A stretch of 64,000 nucleotides of DNA from Clostridiaceae bacterium AM27-36LB (GTDB lineage: Bacteria; Bacillota; Clostridia; Lachnospirales; Lachnospiraceae). Position 1 is the first letter of the stretch. The number at the start of each line of letters is the position of its first letter. The position numbers and the translations under genes are program-made. Of this stretch, positions 1-8,160 are shown piece by piece. The DNA lies in NCBI GenBank assembly GCA_003480725.1, contig QUJQ01000002.1:378754-442753 (forward strand), read 5' to 3'. The notes under the pieces were generated by a model. That model had not been told where the DNA came from. It made no database searches and saw only the letters and a list, made by a program, of their open reading frames with translations.

Positions 1-413
1 AGGATCTCAATATCAGAGAAGATCAGCTCCAGATTGATGGTCTCAATGTCTCTTGCCGGATCAATGGAACCATCCACATGGATGATGTTCGGATCCTCAA
101 AACAACGTACTACATGAACAATGGCATCTACTTCACGGATATTTGCAAGGAACTGGTTACCAAGTCCTTCTCCTTTGCTGGCTCCTTTTACAAGGCCTGC
201 AATGTCCACGAATTCGATAGTTGCCGGTGTCACTTTCTTTGTATGATACAGTTCTCCCAGCTTCACGATCCGCTCATCCGGTACGGATACAATTCCTACG
301 TTCGGATCAATGGTTGCAAACGGATAGTTTGCAGACAATGCTCCTGCCTTGGTCAGGGAGTTAAATAATGTACTTTTTCCAACATTTGGAAGTCCGACGA
401 TTCCTAATTTCAT
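1..413 (-). CDS. ychF: Redox-regulated ATPase YchF, N-terminal part (cut by window edge)
   Basis: Seen: the minus-strand reading frame starts with an ATG at 413 and runs off the left edge, giving 137 codons. It opens with [20 protein letters not shown], an Obg/HflX-type P-loop, followed by the switch region [19 protein letters not shown] and then a loop with VRCFEDPNI. Known: this combination is typical of YchF/Ola1, a P-loop protein that prefers ATP to GTP, binds ribosomes and modulates the oxidative stress response. The C-terminal TGS domain would lie outside the window. It is transcribed away from the eut terminator and has its own promoter. Identity is secure; only the length is unknown. 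Confidence 0.95.
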   Translation of the reverse strand, partial: MKLGIVGLPNVGKSTLFNSLTKAGALSANYPFATIDPNVGIVSVPDERIVKLGELYHTKKVTPATIEFVDIAGLVKGASKGEGLGNQFLANIREVDAIVHVVRCFEDPNIIHVDGSIDPARDIETINLELIFSDIEI

Positions 414-525
414 TTTATGTGTTACCTGTTCAGAAAATGCTGTATTTCATGCATTTTCGCCTTTCTAAATTATTTTCCTACATAAACTGTCACGCAGCCC
501 GGACTTTCGCCCGATACAGCATTAT

Positions 526-553
526 ATTATAGCACAGCTTGACAGGTTTGCAA
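526..553 (-). promoter_or_regulatory. Promoter of ychF
   Basis: On the minus strand TTGCAA and TATAAT are separated by 16 bases, with a TG one base upstream of the -10 (extended -10). The leader to the ychF ATG is about 110 nt and contains a perfect 8-bp hairpin (GAAAATGC/GCATTTTC, 433-458). Function is inferred from consensus only. Confidence 0.6.
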
Positions 554-595
554 ATACACAAAAATAACCCCTGATTCACCGTCACAAAATATACA

Positions 596-631
596 AAAAA
601 GACTGACACATCCATCTGCATCAGTCTTTTT
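596..631 (-). terminator. Terminator at the 3' end of the eut operon
   Basis: A hairpin AAAAAGACTGA/TCAGTCTTTTT with a 14-nt loop lies 13 nt after the last eut gene. Both flanks are A/T runs, so it could work in either direction. It separates the BMC operon from ychF. Confidence 0.8.
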
Positions 632-643
632 ATGGTTATTCTG

Positions 644-1138
644 TTACTCTTCCCAGGCATTAAGCCCACGGCTTTGTTTTTCAATTGCCTGCTCAAGGGT
701 GATTTTTTCCGGATCTCCCTGCAGGTATTCCATAAGCTCAGGGATTCCTTCTTTTGTCACATTGTTGACTTCAAAAATCGGATCACACCCGGAATTTGCC
801 AGCCACTGTCTTACCATCGGGATATTTGCATATGGCGAATCAATCTTCGTGATAATACCGATCAATGGGCGGTTCACGAAGCACTGACAATTAGCCTCAA
901 ATACACTGAACGGCTCATCTGCAGCCATTACGATTGCAATAATATCTGCCTCAAATGAAAAACATGCCAATGCAACACCGACATTTTTGGATTCTGCATA
1001 TTCTCCCGGGGTATCAATGGTATCTTCAGCTGTATTGGTATACTGCGTCTTATGATAATGCAGCTCTTCACCCTTCAAAGCCTGTGTAAGAGAGGTCTTT
1101 CCGGACTCACTTCGTCCCATCAAGAATAATCTTTTCAT
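644..1138 (-). CDS. eutP: EutP/PduV family P-loop protein, last gene of the BMC operon
   Basis: A 164-residue protein with the Walker A motif GRSESGKTSL at residues 8-17, the switch motif DTPGEY near residue 43 and the TKID base-recognition motif near residue 97. Known: EutP/PduV proteins are small Ras-like GTPases or acetate kinase-like proteins associated with microcompartments; PduV has been linked to compartment movement. This is the second EutP paralogue of the locus; the other is at 16498-16944. It follows a permuted shell gene after 3 bases, so translation is probably coupled. The C-terminal tail after residue 140 (ITLEQAIEKQSRG) is longer than in the paralogue. Family is certain; exact role is not. 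Confidence 0.88.
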   Translation of the reverse strand: MKRLFLMGRSESGKTSLTQALKGEELHYHKTQYTNTAEDTIDTPGEYAESKNVGVALACFSFEADIIAIVMAADEPFSVFEANCQCFVNRPLIGIITKIDSPYANIPMVRQWLANSGCDPIFEVNNVTKEGIPELMEYLQGDPEKITLEQAIEKQSRGLNAWEE

Positions 1139-1141
1139 TTC

Positions 1142-1573
1142 CTAATTCTCCGTCAGTTCACAAGCTCCAAACTTCAAGGTGTTTCCAAAATAATCCAACA
1201 CTTCCTGAAGAGCGATCTTTATATTTTCTCTTTCACCAGTCAGGATCAGAGATCCATTAAACCGATCCATAAACCCAATCTCGACATTTGCCACTTTCGT
1301 TGCGATGTCAGCAGCTACTACCGCACCTTCCCAGGGTGTAAACTGCAATAATCCAAGGCTCTCTCCTGTATGATCTTCACCTAAATGTACACCGATATGA
1401 AGTCCCAGATTTTTATATACCTCCGAATCCGACACTCCGATCAGATGTGCAAGCGATACCTCGCTTCCAGGAATACGGATACGAACCAGACGAAGCTTGT
1501 CACCTTGTAATGCCTCATAGTTCTCCGAAAATATATACTCCAGAAATTCTTCTCTCGTTAATCTCTGTTTCAT
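1142..1573 (-). CDS. EutS/PduU-type permuted BMC shell protein with N-terminal extension
   Basis: 143 residues. From about residue 30 it carries the circularly permuted BMC pattern of EutS/PduU: SLAHLIG, then GLLQFTPWEGAVVAADIA and MDRFNGSLILTG. Known: these proteins form hexamers with a capped beta-barrel on one face and build shell facets. Unlike its two neighbours in the family, it has about 20 extra residues at the N-terminus (MKQRLTREEFLEYIFSENYE), predicted helical and acidic, which might cap the barrel or recruit cargo (inference). It lies 9 bases after the next permuted shell gene. Confidence 0.88.
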   Translation of the reverse strand: MKQRLTREEFLEYIFSENYEALQGDKLRLVRIRIPGSEVSLAHLIGVSDSEVYKNLGLHIGVHLGEDHTGESLGLLQFTPWEGAVVAADIATKVANVEIGFMDRFNGSLILTGERENIKIALQEVLDYFGNTLKFGACELTEN

Positions 1574-1582
1574 AGGGATTCC

Positions 1583-1945
1583 TTACCGCTGCGTGACCGG
1601 ACAGGTGACATATCCAAGAACATCATGGTAATAGCGAACAACCTCATTGAGAGCACTTCTTACATCTGAAATATCTCCGGTGATGATCAAAGTTCCGGTA
1701 AAACGATCTGCAAATCCAAGATATACATTTCCGCTTTTTATTGCAATATCAGAAGCAATAACGGCTGATTCCGGTGGAGTCATATTCATGATCCCGATCG
1801 CAGATGATCCATAATCAATAGAAGGATTCAGACCCAGCTTCTGGTAAATGATCGGAGCCGGTCCGCCCATCACATGTGCAAGTGTGATCTCTTTACCTGC
1901 AACGGTCTCCTGTACAATTCTGATCTGATCTCTATGGTCAATCAT
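1583..1945 (-). CDS. eutS: EutS-type permuted BMC shell protein
   Basis: 120 residues, the usual EutS length. It reads ITLAHVMGGP, then GIMNMTPPESAVIASDIAIK and ADRFTGTLIITG, the permuted BMC fold of EutS/PduU. It should form hexameric shell tiles. It is one of four permuted BMC genes in this operon and the second of two placed near the 3' end. It begins 3 bases after the upstream DUF2284-type gene. Which copy performs the classical EutS role cannot be decided here. Confidence 0.9.
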   Translation of the reverse strand: MIDHRDQIRIVQETVAGKEITLAHVMGGPAPIIYQKLGLNPSIDYGSSAIGIMNMTPPESAVIASDIAIKSGNVYLGFADRFTGTLIITGDISDVRSALNEVVRYYHDVLGYVTCPVTQR

Positions 1946-1948
1946 CTC

Positions 1949-2503
1949 TTATTCCTCCTGGTTACATAATAAACTGGATACAGTCACCTGATATTCCGGC
2001 AGTTTGTTATCAAACCACTGTAATTTAATACCCAGTTCTTCTTCCAAAAGTCTGGTAAACTGAAATCCCAGACAAGTCATGGAATATCGCTGATCCTCCG
2101 GATGCCTGCATGGCAGATCATCCAATCTTGCGCATCTCTTACAGAGAAGACATGTGCTGATACTTAAGCTTCCCGGATATTGTTTTTCCAGCTCTAAAAG
2201 AATTACCTGCAGGTGAAGCTGAACCTTCTGAAAGAGATTTCTTCTCACCCAATCCATACCTTCCGGTGTCTTGATCCGCTCACGTAGTTCTTCTGAATAA
2301 TAAATCTTTACAGCGATCAGATACGCATCCTGGTATGGCTTCAGATACTCAAATGGATCTGGCTGACCAGGCGGACAGGACCAGTCATTGTTATAATTCG
2401 TACATTTTTTGCACGCTTCATTTGAAGTTTTGGGATCCAGATAAGTCACCAACCGACTCACTGGTAATTTTTTTACAATGACTTCTGTGCGATAATCTTT
2501 CAT
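1949..2503 (-). CDS. DUF2284-type cysteine-rich putative metal-binding protein
   Basis: 184 residues. Seen: CKKCTNYNNDWSCPPG near residues 31-46, then STCLLCKRCARLDDLPCRHP and TCLGFQF further on, about ten cysteines in all. Known: DUF2284 proteins are small cysteine-rich proteins predicted to bind metal or an iron-sulfur cluster, with no established activity. It sits inside the BMC operon, 11 bases after eutQ and just before two shell genes, so co-expression with ethanolamine breakdown is very likely. A role in cobalamin reduction, cluster supply to PduS/PduT or metal delivery is speculation. No encapsulation-type helix is seen at its N-terminus (MKDYRTEVIVKKLP). Confidence 0.75.
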   Translation of the reverse strand: MKDYRTEVIVKKLPVSRLVTYLDPKTSNEACKKCTNYNNDWSCPPGQPDPFEYLKPYQDAYLIAVKIYYSEELRERIKTPEGMDWVRRNLFQKVQLHLQVILLELEKQYPGSLSISTCLLCKRCARLDDLPCRHPEDQRYSMTCLGFQFTRLLEEELGIKLQWFDNKLPEYQVTVSSLLCNQEE

Positions 2504-2514
2504 AAGCTTTCTCT

Positions 2515-2955
2515 TTATAACTCAGCCCAGTTTGCCGGATATACAAAATACCAGTATTTTGCATAATTTGGTGTCTGGAAGTGAATATGGCTTCCTTTCG
2601 GGATATAAATGATCTCACCTGGTTTTGCTGTCAGAACATTTCCATTGATCTCGATCTCCAGAGTTCCCTCTACAACACAGTCATACTCATCATAAGTAAG
2701 TGTCCATTCAAATGATGTGCCGTCTTTTAATTCCATGAGACCTGCACCCATTCTCGGTGCTTCTTCCAGGGTCACAACATCTTTCAGATATACCCCATCC
2801 TGCTCAAAACGCTCAGTCTCGACTTTATCAGTGGTGATCTTGATGATTCCACTCGGATCTTTTTCTTTATACGGCTCAGCCGGAGCTGCAGTGCCAGCTG
2901 ATTCAGCCAGTACTTTTTCAACAATAGAGCGAATCAATTCTTTACTTACATCCAT
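2515..2955 (-). CDS. eutQ: EutQ, cupin-fold acetate kinase of the ethanolamine compartment
   Basis: 146 residues with a C-terminal cupin: GTSFEWTLTYDEYDCVVEG, then PGEIIYIPKGSHIHFQ. Known: EutQ is a cupin protein reported to have acetate kinase activity, converting acetyl phosphate and ADP to acetate and ATP, and linked to compartment assembly. It is shorter than enterobacterial EutQ (about 230 residues). The N-terminus (MDVSKELIRSIVEKVLAES) is an amphipathic helix of the kind that targets cargo to BMC shells, followed by a small Ala/Pro linker. A strong hairpin lies between it and eutH. Confidence 0.9.
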   Translation of the reverse strand: MDVSKELIRSIVEKVLAESAGTAAPAEPYKEKDPSGIIKITTDKVETERFEQDGVYLKDVVTLEEAPRMGAGLMELKDGTSFEWTLTYDEYDCVVEGTLEIEINGNVLTAKPGEIIYIPKGSHIHFQTPNYAKYWYFVYPANWAEL

Positions 2956-2979
2956 CTTTATACCTCGCTTATTCTAAAA

Positions 2980-3023
2980 GGAGCTTTGCGAAAGCCGCTA
3001 TTACACTTACTTTGCAAAGCTCC
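2980..3023 (-). terminator. Internal terminator-like hairpin between eutH and eutQ
   Basis: A perfect 10-bp stem GGAGCTTTGC/GCAAAGCTCC closes a 24-nt loop. On the minus strand it is followed by TTTTAG. It lies inside the operon after eutH, so it probably lowers expression of eutQ and later genes or protects the upstream RNA. Confidence 0.6.
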
Positions 3024-3032
3024 GTATTTAGA

Positions 3033-4271
3033 TTACTCTTCTTTTTCTGCTGCTTTTACAGATGCTTCAACCTTTGAAAGAAGTTTCGGCGCAAGAATAT
3101 TAGCAACGATCAGAGCTGTGATACCAGCTGTCAGCTTACCAACGATCATCGGGAAGATCATCTCGCTGTTAACACCTGCAGTAAATCCAAGGTGATCACC
3201 AAATACGAATGCTGCAGAAACTGCAAATGCAACGTTAAGGAGTTTTGCCTTCGGGTTCATATCGCCCATAATATTAAATACAGCGATATTGTTTGCAAGG
3301 TTTGCTACCAGACCTGCAGAACCTTCTTTGTTCATACCAAGTTTTGCACCAATAGACTCCAGCGGCTTACCAAAGGTACGTGTGATCCACTCTACCATCG
3401 GGAATGCACCGATCAATACGCAGGAGATCTGTCCACAGGTAAGAAGACCAGACTCAAGTGGAATAGCTCCAGAAGCATCCGGCTCAACCATGATGTTCAG
3501 AAGCGGGAATTTAATACCGGTTTCATACTCAAATACTGCAATTGCAGTAAAGATCGTGATAACGATCGTAACGCCTGAACCAAATTTGTCAAAGCCACGG
3601 ATCATCTTGTCCGGGATCACCCACAGACCTACAACGATAAGACCAGCAATAATGATAACCGGAATCAGGTTCACGAGGATCGTTCCGATACCCATCTTGT
3701 ACTGCGTCATGTTCATTGCCAGACCACCAACGATACATCCGATCGGAACAGTGATCAGACCGGCCAGAACACCGGCACCCAGGTACGGTTTATCTGTTTT
3801 TTTGATAATGGAAAGTGCTACCGGGATTGTAAATACAATTGTTGGTCCCATCATGGTTCCAAGGATCAGACCTGCAAAATTACCAACACTTTCGTTTGCT
3901 GCCATCTGCATAGCCAGCGGATAACCACCCATGTCACATGCAAGCAGTGTCGTTGCGAACATGGAAGGGTCAGCACCAACCAGAGTATAGATCGGAGCGA
4001 TGATCGGTTTTAAGATAATACACAGAACCGGAGCTGCTGCTACTACTCCAGCCATAGCTGCTGCCAGAGGTCCCATAGCATTAAATCCTTCATCGAACTT
4101 TTCACCATATCCACGCTTGTTTCCAGCAATCTTATCAATTGCACCAACCAGCATGAAGATCATCATAATAAATACGATTGCGCTGTTAATAGAAATACCG
4201 GATATCCATTCACCAAAACTTTCAGTGAATACACCTACATTTGTAATGTTAGAAACTAATTCCTGAAACAT
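3033..4271 (-). CDS. eutH: EutH ethanolamine transporter
   Basis: 412 residues, almost entirely hydrophobic, with about ten or more membrane segments. Glycine- and alanine-rich helices such as AAAMAGVVAAAPVLCIILKP and the motif LACDMGGYPLAMQMA are characteristic of EutH. Known: EutH is an inner-membrane facilitator for ethanolamine, most useful when the substrate is scarce or protonated. It is transcribed between the PduT-type shell gene (42-nt gap) and eutQ. The C-terminus is short and charged. No plausible alternative family. Confidence 0.93.
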   Translation of the reverse strand: MFQELVSNITNVGVFTESFGEWISGISINSAIVFIMMIFMLVGAIDKIAGNKRGYGEKFDEGFNAMGPLAAAMAGVVAAAPVLCIILKPIIAPIYTLVGADPSMFATTLLACDMGGYPLAMQMAANESVGNFAGLILGTMMGPTIVFTIPVALSIIKKTDKPYLGAGVLAGLITVPIGCIVGGLAMNMTQYKMGIGTILVNLIPVIIIAGLIVVGLWVIPDKMIRGFDKFGSGVTIVITIFTAIAVFEYETGIKFPLLNIMVEPDASGAIPLESGLLTCGQISCVLIGAFPMVEWITRTFGKPLESIGAKLGMNKEGSAGLVANLANNIAVFNIMGDMNPKAKLLNVAFAVSAAFVFGDHLGFTAGVNSEMIFPMIVGKLTAGITALIVANILAPKLLSKVEASVKAAEKEE

Positions 4272-4313
4272 ACAACCTCTCCCTTCGATTATTATCCTTT
4301 CCTACGGTAAGGA

Positions 4314-4853
4314 TTATAAGAGTGATTCAAGTACCTGCTTGGAAGGACGTGGAATCACGGTGCTTCCAATGTAAAGCTCACTCTGTTTTTCAGCTGCTGC
4401 AACTGCTGCGCGAACAGCACCCACATCACCTGTAAGGGTGAAATAACCTTTTCCACCCACAGCATAGCCGGTCCTCACTTCGATCAGTGTTACCTGAGCG
4501 GCTTTTGCTGCCGCATCTGCTGCCTTGATAGCCGATGCGATTGAATAAAACTCCACAACACCAATGGCCTGTGGGTCTACTACTTCCTGTGTTCCTGCAA
4601 TTGCAGGGAACAATTGCTCATGTACATTTGGAATAAGAAGAGAATCAACAATAAATTCCCCTCCTTTTGCCAGGCCAGCCTCTAAGGCTGCTCTTACTGC
4701 ACCAGTTTCGCCCCCAACGATGACCATATATTTTCCAGGACATACTGTTGTACCACGAAGCAATGTAACCTGGGCAGCTTTTATCATGTCATCACTGGTT
4801 TCGATACCACGTGCAATACTGGTAAGTTCTACCATACAGATTGCCATTCCCAT
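4314..4853 (-). CDS. pduT: PduT-type tandem BMC shell protein with predicted [4Fe-4S] pore cysteine
   Basis: 179 residues with two BMC domains (about 1-88 and 95-179). The first ends with DSLLIPNVHEQL, the second with GSTVIPRPSKQ. Cys38 lies in TVCPGKYM, the same residue and context as the cysteine that holds a [4Fe-4S] cluster at the three-fold pore of PduT. Known: PduT trimers conduct electrons across the shell. Its gene lies 3 bases after pduS, so the reductase and its electron conduit are co-translated. The Pdu-type name is by sequence; the locus itself is an ethanolamine locus. Confidence 0.9.
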   Translation of the reverse strand: MGMAICMVELTSIARGIETSDDMIKAAQVTLLRGTTVCPGKYMVIVGGETGAVRAALEAGLAKGGEFIVDSLLIPNVHEQLFPAIAGTQEVVDPQAIGVVEFYSIASAIKAADAAAKAAQVTLIEVRTGYAVGGKGYFTLTGDVGAVRAAVAAAEKQSELYIGSTVIPRPSKQVLESLL

Positions 4854-4856
4854 GAT

Positions 4857-6224
4857 TTATGCCTCCTTCTTGCTGATTCGAATGCCTGAAGATCCAATCT
4901 CTGTGACGATTCCTGCAAATCCGGTGTGGATATTTGCAGAGAGCCCCTCTGCTGCTTCCGCAATGAGATCTCCTGCATGTACCATATCTCCAACCTTCAC
5001 CACCGGGGTCGCTGGTTTTCCAATGTGCTGTCCAAGCGGAACGATCACTTCCTTCACATCCAGATCTGTGATCAACTTTGGCTCCACATGGAATACATAG
5101 TCTGAAAGTCCCAGTCTTGCGATCAACCGTTCGGTTGGTATCCTGCGCTGCTCGATGGTGGATTTTGCTGTAGGATTCTGGTTCTTTTCAGGATTGATTC
5201 CCAGTCCTCTCAACAGTCCCTTGGTATAGTCATTCATTTTCCGTGGTGATAAGCCCATCGGACATGCAAACATTTCGCATACACCACAGCTGCTGCAATT
5301 TGCAGCACTTCCAAAAGTAGCTTCAAACTCCTTGACGTCTGTGATCTGATCCTGACGCCAGAGATTTCTCATAATTTGATTGGGTTTTACATTATGACCA
5401 ATCTGTTCTCTTGGACACAGATCCGTACAAAAACGACACTGAATACAGGATGTTCTTGCCTGACGAATCATAGTCTGTACCGGCTTCACTGCCCTTCTTA
5501 CCAAATAATGGTCTTTTGGCAGGATCAGAAGGTTACCGGTTGTTTTTGTTACCACTGCATGATCGATCATGGAATCACTCGACTGCATCTTTCCCATCAT
5601 TGGACCACCGATGATGACTGCATAGTCTTTTACTCTCAAATCAACCTGATTGATGATCCTTCGAATCGGTGTTCCAAGCGGAACTTTAAACATCACAGGT
5701 TCTCTCACTGCACCTGTAACAGATAAATACTTCTCCGTCACAGGTTTGTCTTCCAGCGCATCTGCAATGGAAAGAACGGTTCCAACATTCTCGACAACTG
5801 CTCCCACATTTAATGGAAGTCCTCTTTCCGGAACGCTTCGCCCTGTCACCTGCTGAACCAGCACCTGCTCATCTCCTGCCGGATAAAATGTCCGCATTGG
5901 AAAAATCTCAACTGCAGCATGTTTCTCACGGATCGCTTTCTCCAACGCTGCAATCTCAGCCTTATATTTTGCTTTTAATCCGATCACAATGTGCTGTGCT
6001 TCTAAATGATGCCCCATGAGCAGTATCGTATCAATGATACGGTCTGCAAATTCACGGCACAGGAACTTATCCGTCTCGATCAACGGTTCGCATTCCGCTG
6101 CATTAATAATCAAATATTCAGCTTTTGCATTTAATTTTACGTGTGTTGGAAATCCGGCGCCGCCGGCACCAACAACACCTGCTTTTTTAATCGCTTCTAT
6201 TAGTTCCATAAACTTCAGCTCCAT
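4857..6224 (-). CDS. pduS: PduS-type cobalamin reductase (RnfC-like flavin/iron-sulfur protein)
   Basis: 455 residues. Seen: the N-terminal GVVGAGGAGFPTHVK nucleotide/flavin loop and INAAECEPLIETD, typical of RnfC/NuoF-like folds, then two four-cysteine clusters, CIQCRFCTDLCPRE and CSSCGVCEMFACPMG. The C-terminal part (VKVGDMVHAGDLIAEA) is a biotinyl-like hammerhead. Known: PduS reduces cob(III)alamin towards cob(I)alamin for the adenosyltransferase. Here the partner would be EutT, upstream in the same operon, with PduT as electron path through the shell. Length and both clusters are intact. Confidence 0.92.
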   Translation of the reverse strand: MELKFMELIEAIKKAGVVGAGGAGFPTHVKLNAKAEYLIINAAECEPLIETDKFLCREFADRIIDTILLMGHHLEAQHIVIGLKAKYKAEIAALEKAIREKHAAVEIFPMRTFYPAGDEQVLVQQVTGRSVPERGLPLNVGAVVENVGTVLSIADALEDKPVTEKYLSVTGAVREPVMFKVPLGTPIRRIINQVDLRVKDYAVIIGGPMMGKMQSSDSMIDHAVVTKTTGNLLILPKDHYLVRRAVKPVQTMIRQARTSCIQCRFCTDLCPREQIGHNVKPNQIMRNLWRQDQITDVKEFEATFGSAANCSSCGVCEMFACPMGLSPRKMNDYTKGLLRGLGINPEKNQNPTAKSTIEQRRIPTERLIARLGLSDYVFHVEPKLITDLDVKEVIVPLGQHIGKPATPVVKVGDMVHAGDLIAEAAEGLSANIHTGFAGIVTEIGSSGIRISKKEA

Positions 6225-6231
6225 TAACTCA

Positions 6232-6513
6232 TCAGATCAGCGCGACATCAACATCATGTCCGTCCACGATTCCAACTATAGTTGCATCCACCGGAATATT
6301 ACTTCCTCCGGCTGCCGGACGAGCAGAACTACCGCCAACGTAGATCACCGTTTCACCGACACCTGCGCCGATAATATCTGCTGCAATGATCGGTTCCCCG
6401 ACAGGATGCAGATCGATCAGATTAATCGGCTGAATCACAAGAAGTTTCAGTCCGTTTAAGTTTTCATCCTTTCTGGTTGCCCAGATATTTCCGATTACTT
6501 TTGCTGTCTTCAA
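6232..6513 (-). CDS. eutN: EutN/CcmL-type pentameric BMC vertex protein
   Basis: 93 residues. MKTAKVIGNIWATRKDENL and DIIGAGVGETVIYVGGSSAR are hallmarks of the EutN/CcmL/PduN fold, and the C-terminus IVDGHDVDVALI fits. Known: this family forms pentamers that close the twelve vertices of the icosahedral shell. It is the only vertex protein gene in the window, in contrast to the many facet proteins. It lies 7 bases before pduS. Confidence 0.93.
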   Translation of the reverse strand: MKTAKVIGNIWATRKDENLNGLKLLVIQPINLIDLHPVGEPIIAADIIGAGVGETVIYVGGSSARPAAGGSNIPVDATIVGIVDGHDVDVALI

Positions 6514-6549
6514 ATCAGAAACTCCTTTCTTCTAGTTTCGATTTATCAC

Positions 6550-7284
6550 TTAGCAATCTACTTTTTCAATCACAATGTGATACTTTTTCGCATAATCCTT
6601 TGCCAGATCTGTAACGATTGTCTTTCCGTTCACAAGAATGCGAGTTACTTTGCCCTGATGGGCCATGATCATGTCTCTTTCTGAGAGTACTCGCTTTTCA
6701 AAAGCAAGGTCTTTTTCCTCTGCCTTTGCAGAGACTTCTACCTCTGTACTGCTTGTACAGCACTCACTTCCCAGAATAGCAGGTCCGATCTGCTCATTCG
6801 GAAGGATCTCCACCCCGCTCTTTTTCAGGATCTCAAGATTTGCTTCGAGCTTTCTATAATATTCCCTTGGTGCAGTCTTACGATAGTGATATAATTCCAC
6901 ATCCTCTTCCGGAACATAGATTTTCTTACCACAAAGCAGAGCCTTTCCAAATGCTTTTGTATAAGGCGTATCAAAAATACCATTTACGATCTTTCCCAGC
7001 GCCTCATTAGTCAGTGTATATGCGATCACGGCTTCCCAGTTTTCCACATCCCATGTATCCTCAAGCAAAGCACATCTCATCCGATAATACTCTGCCAGTT
7101 GTTTACATTCATAGACTTTGTGGCAAATCTCTCCATGATTCTCAGATATGATACCAAGCACAGGTTTATCTTCCGCTCCCACAACTCCAATATGGTTAGC
7201 TTCCGCTTCCGGCTCAGCTTCACAGGCGGCAACACGCTCTTGTACTCGACGATAGATTTCGTTGACTAATGCATCTAAATCCAT
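6550..7284 (-). CDS. Firmicute-specific ethanolamine utilization protein of unknown activity
   Basis: 244 residues. It resembles the family named ethanolamine utilization protein (eut_hyp, TIGR02536) found in non-proteobacterial eut operons. Seen: an N-terminal amphipathic helix MDLDALVNEIYRRVQERVAA like a BMC targeting peptide, a central alpha/beta region (YTLTNEALGKIVNGIFDTPY, FGKALLCGKKIYVPEED) and a C-terminal RILVNGKTIVTDLAKDYAKK. The middle may be a flavoprotein-like Rossmann fold (inference). The operon places it between eutJ and eutN. That family was proposed to replace EutJ and the phosphotransacetylase of Proteobacteria, but here eutJ and pduL are present too. Confidence 0.75.
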   Translation of the reverse strand: MDLDALVNEIYRRVQERVAACEAEPEAEANHIGVVGAEDKPVLGIISENHGEICHKVYECKQLAEYYRMRCALLEDTWDVENWEAVIAYTLTNEALGKIVNGIFDTPYTKAFGKALLCGKKIYVPEEDVELYHYRKTAPREYYRKLEANLEILKKSGVEILPNEQIGPAILGSECCTSSTEVEVSAKAEEKDLAFEKRVLSERDMIMAHQGKVTRILVNGKTIVTDLAKDYAKKYHIVIEKVDC

Positions 7285-7299
7285 GCGTATTCCTCCTAA

Positions 7300-8130
7300 C
7301 TATTTGCAATTCATTGCAATTCCCGTCGGAGTAACCAAAAATGGATTCTCCGGCTTGACGGTTTTGATACCCGTCTCTTTTTCAATAATTTTTTCCATAC
7401 CGGTGAGGCAGCAGGTACCACCACAAAGGTAAATGGTATCCGTCTCGCTGAGATTTACATACTTTTTGATAATACTTGCCATCTTTTCTACTACCGGTTT
7501 CAAAATCGGAAGAATCTCGCGATGTTTGCTGTAATCCTGCTTGATCACCTCTGCCTCATCAAAACTGATATGATAATTACCTGCAAGTACTAACGACAGA
7601 TGCGTACCACCTGTTGGCTCATCCTGAATATCAACCACCTTGCCATCTTTCAGGATAGCAAGTCCTGTCGTACCGCCACCAATATCTACGATCACACCAT
7701 CTGAGATCTGGTACACAGCATTTGCAGCACTGGGCTCATCCAACACTGCAACTACTTCAAATCCTGCACCTTCTGCCACATACTGATGTGTTTTTGTACT
7801 GCTTTCAGTACCTGCCGGCATGGCGATCGCACAGTCAATAAGCTCTACTTCTCTGCCGGTTTTTTCTGATATACGGTCTTCCAGCTTTTTCTTTAACTCT
7901 TTTACCACTCGGAGGGTTCCAGAATAATCCACAACTACTCCATCTTTCAGGAAGTTATGCGCCTGCTTCTCACATGCAATCGGATTGTTCTCTTCATCCA
8001 AGACTACGATCACGATATATGCAGTACCAAGATCCAATCCCACTTTAAATTTGTTGCCTACAGGCTGAAAGGTTTCGGTCTCAGACTGTTCTACCCTTTT
8101 CATATAGCTTTCGATTCTTTGAATATCCAT
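7300..8130 (-). CDS. eutJ: EutJ, Hsp70/actin-fold chaperone-like protein
   Basis: 276 residues with actin/Hsp70 ATPase motifs: VGLDLGTAYIVIVVLDEE near residue 30 (phosphate 1), VIVDIGGGTTGLAILK (phosphate 2) and IYLCGGTCCLTGMEKI (adenosine region). No substrate-binding domain follows, as is normal for EutJ. Known: EutJ is a putative chaperone of the ethanolamine operon; its client is unproven. The N-terminal helix (MDIQRIESYMKRVEQS) could act as a targeting peptide. It is flanked by pduL and the unknown eut gene. Confidence 0.9.
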   Translation of the reverse strand: MDIQRIESYMKRVEQSETETFQPVGNKFKVGLDLGTAYIVIVVLDEENNPIACEKQAHNFLKDGVVVDYSGTLRVVKELKKKLEDRISEKTGREVELIDCAIAMPAGTESSTKTHQYVAEGAGFEVVAVLDEPSAANAVYQISDGVIVDIGGGTTGLAILKDGKVVDIQDEPTGGTHLSLVLAGNYHISFDEAEVIKQDYSKHREILPILKPVVEKMASIIKKYVNLSETDTIYLCGGTCCLTGMEKIIEKETGIKTVKPENPFLVTPTGIAMNCK

Positions 8131-8160
8131 CCCAATTGCTCCTGTCGATATGTTTCCTTT

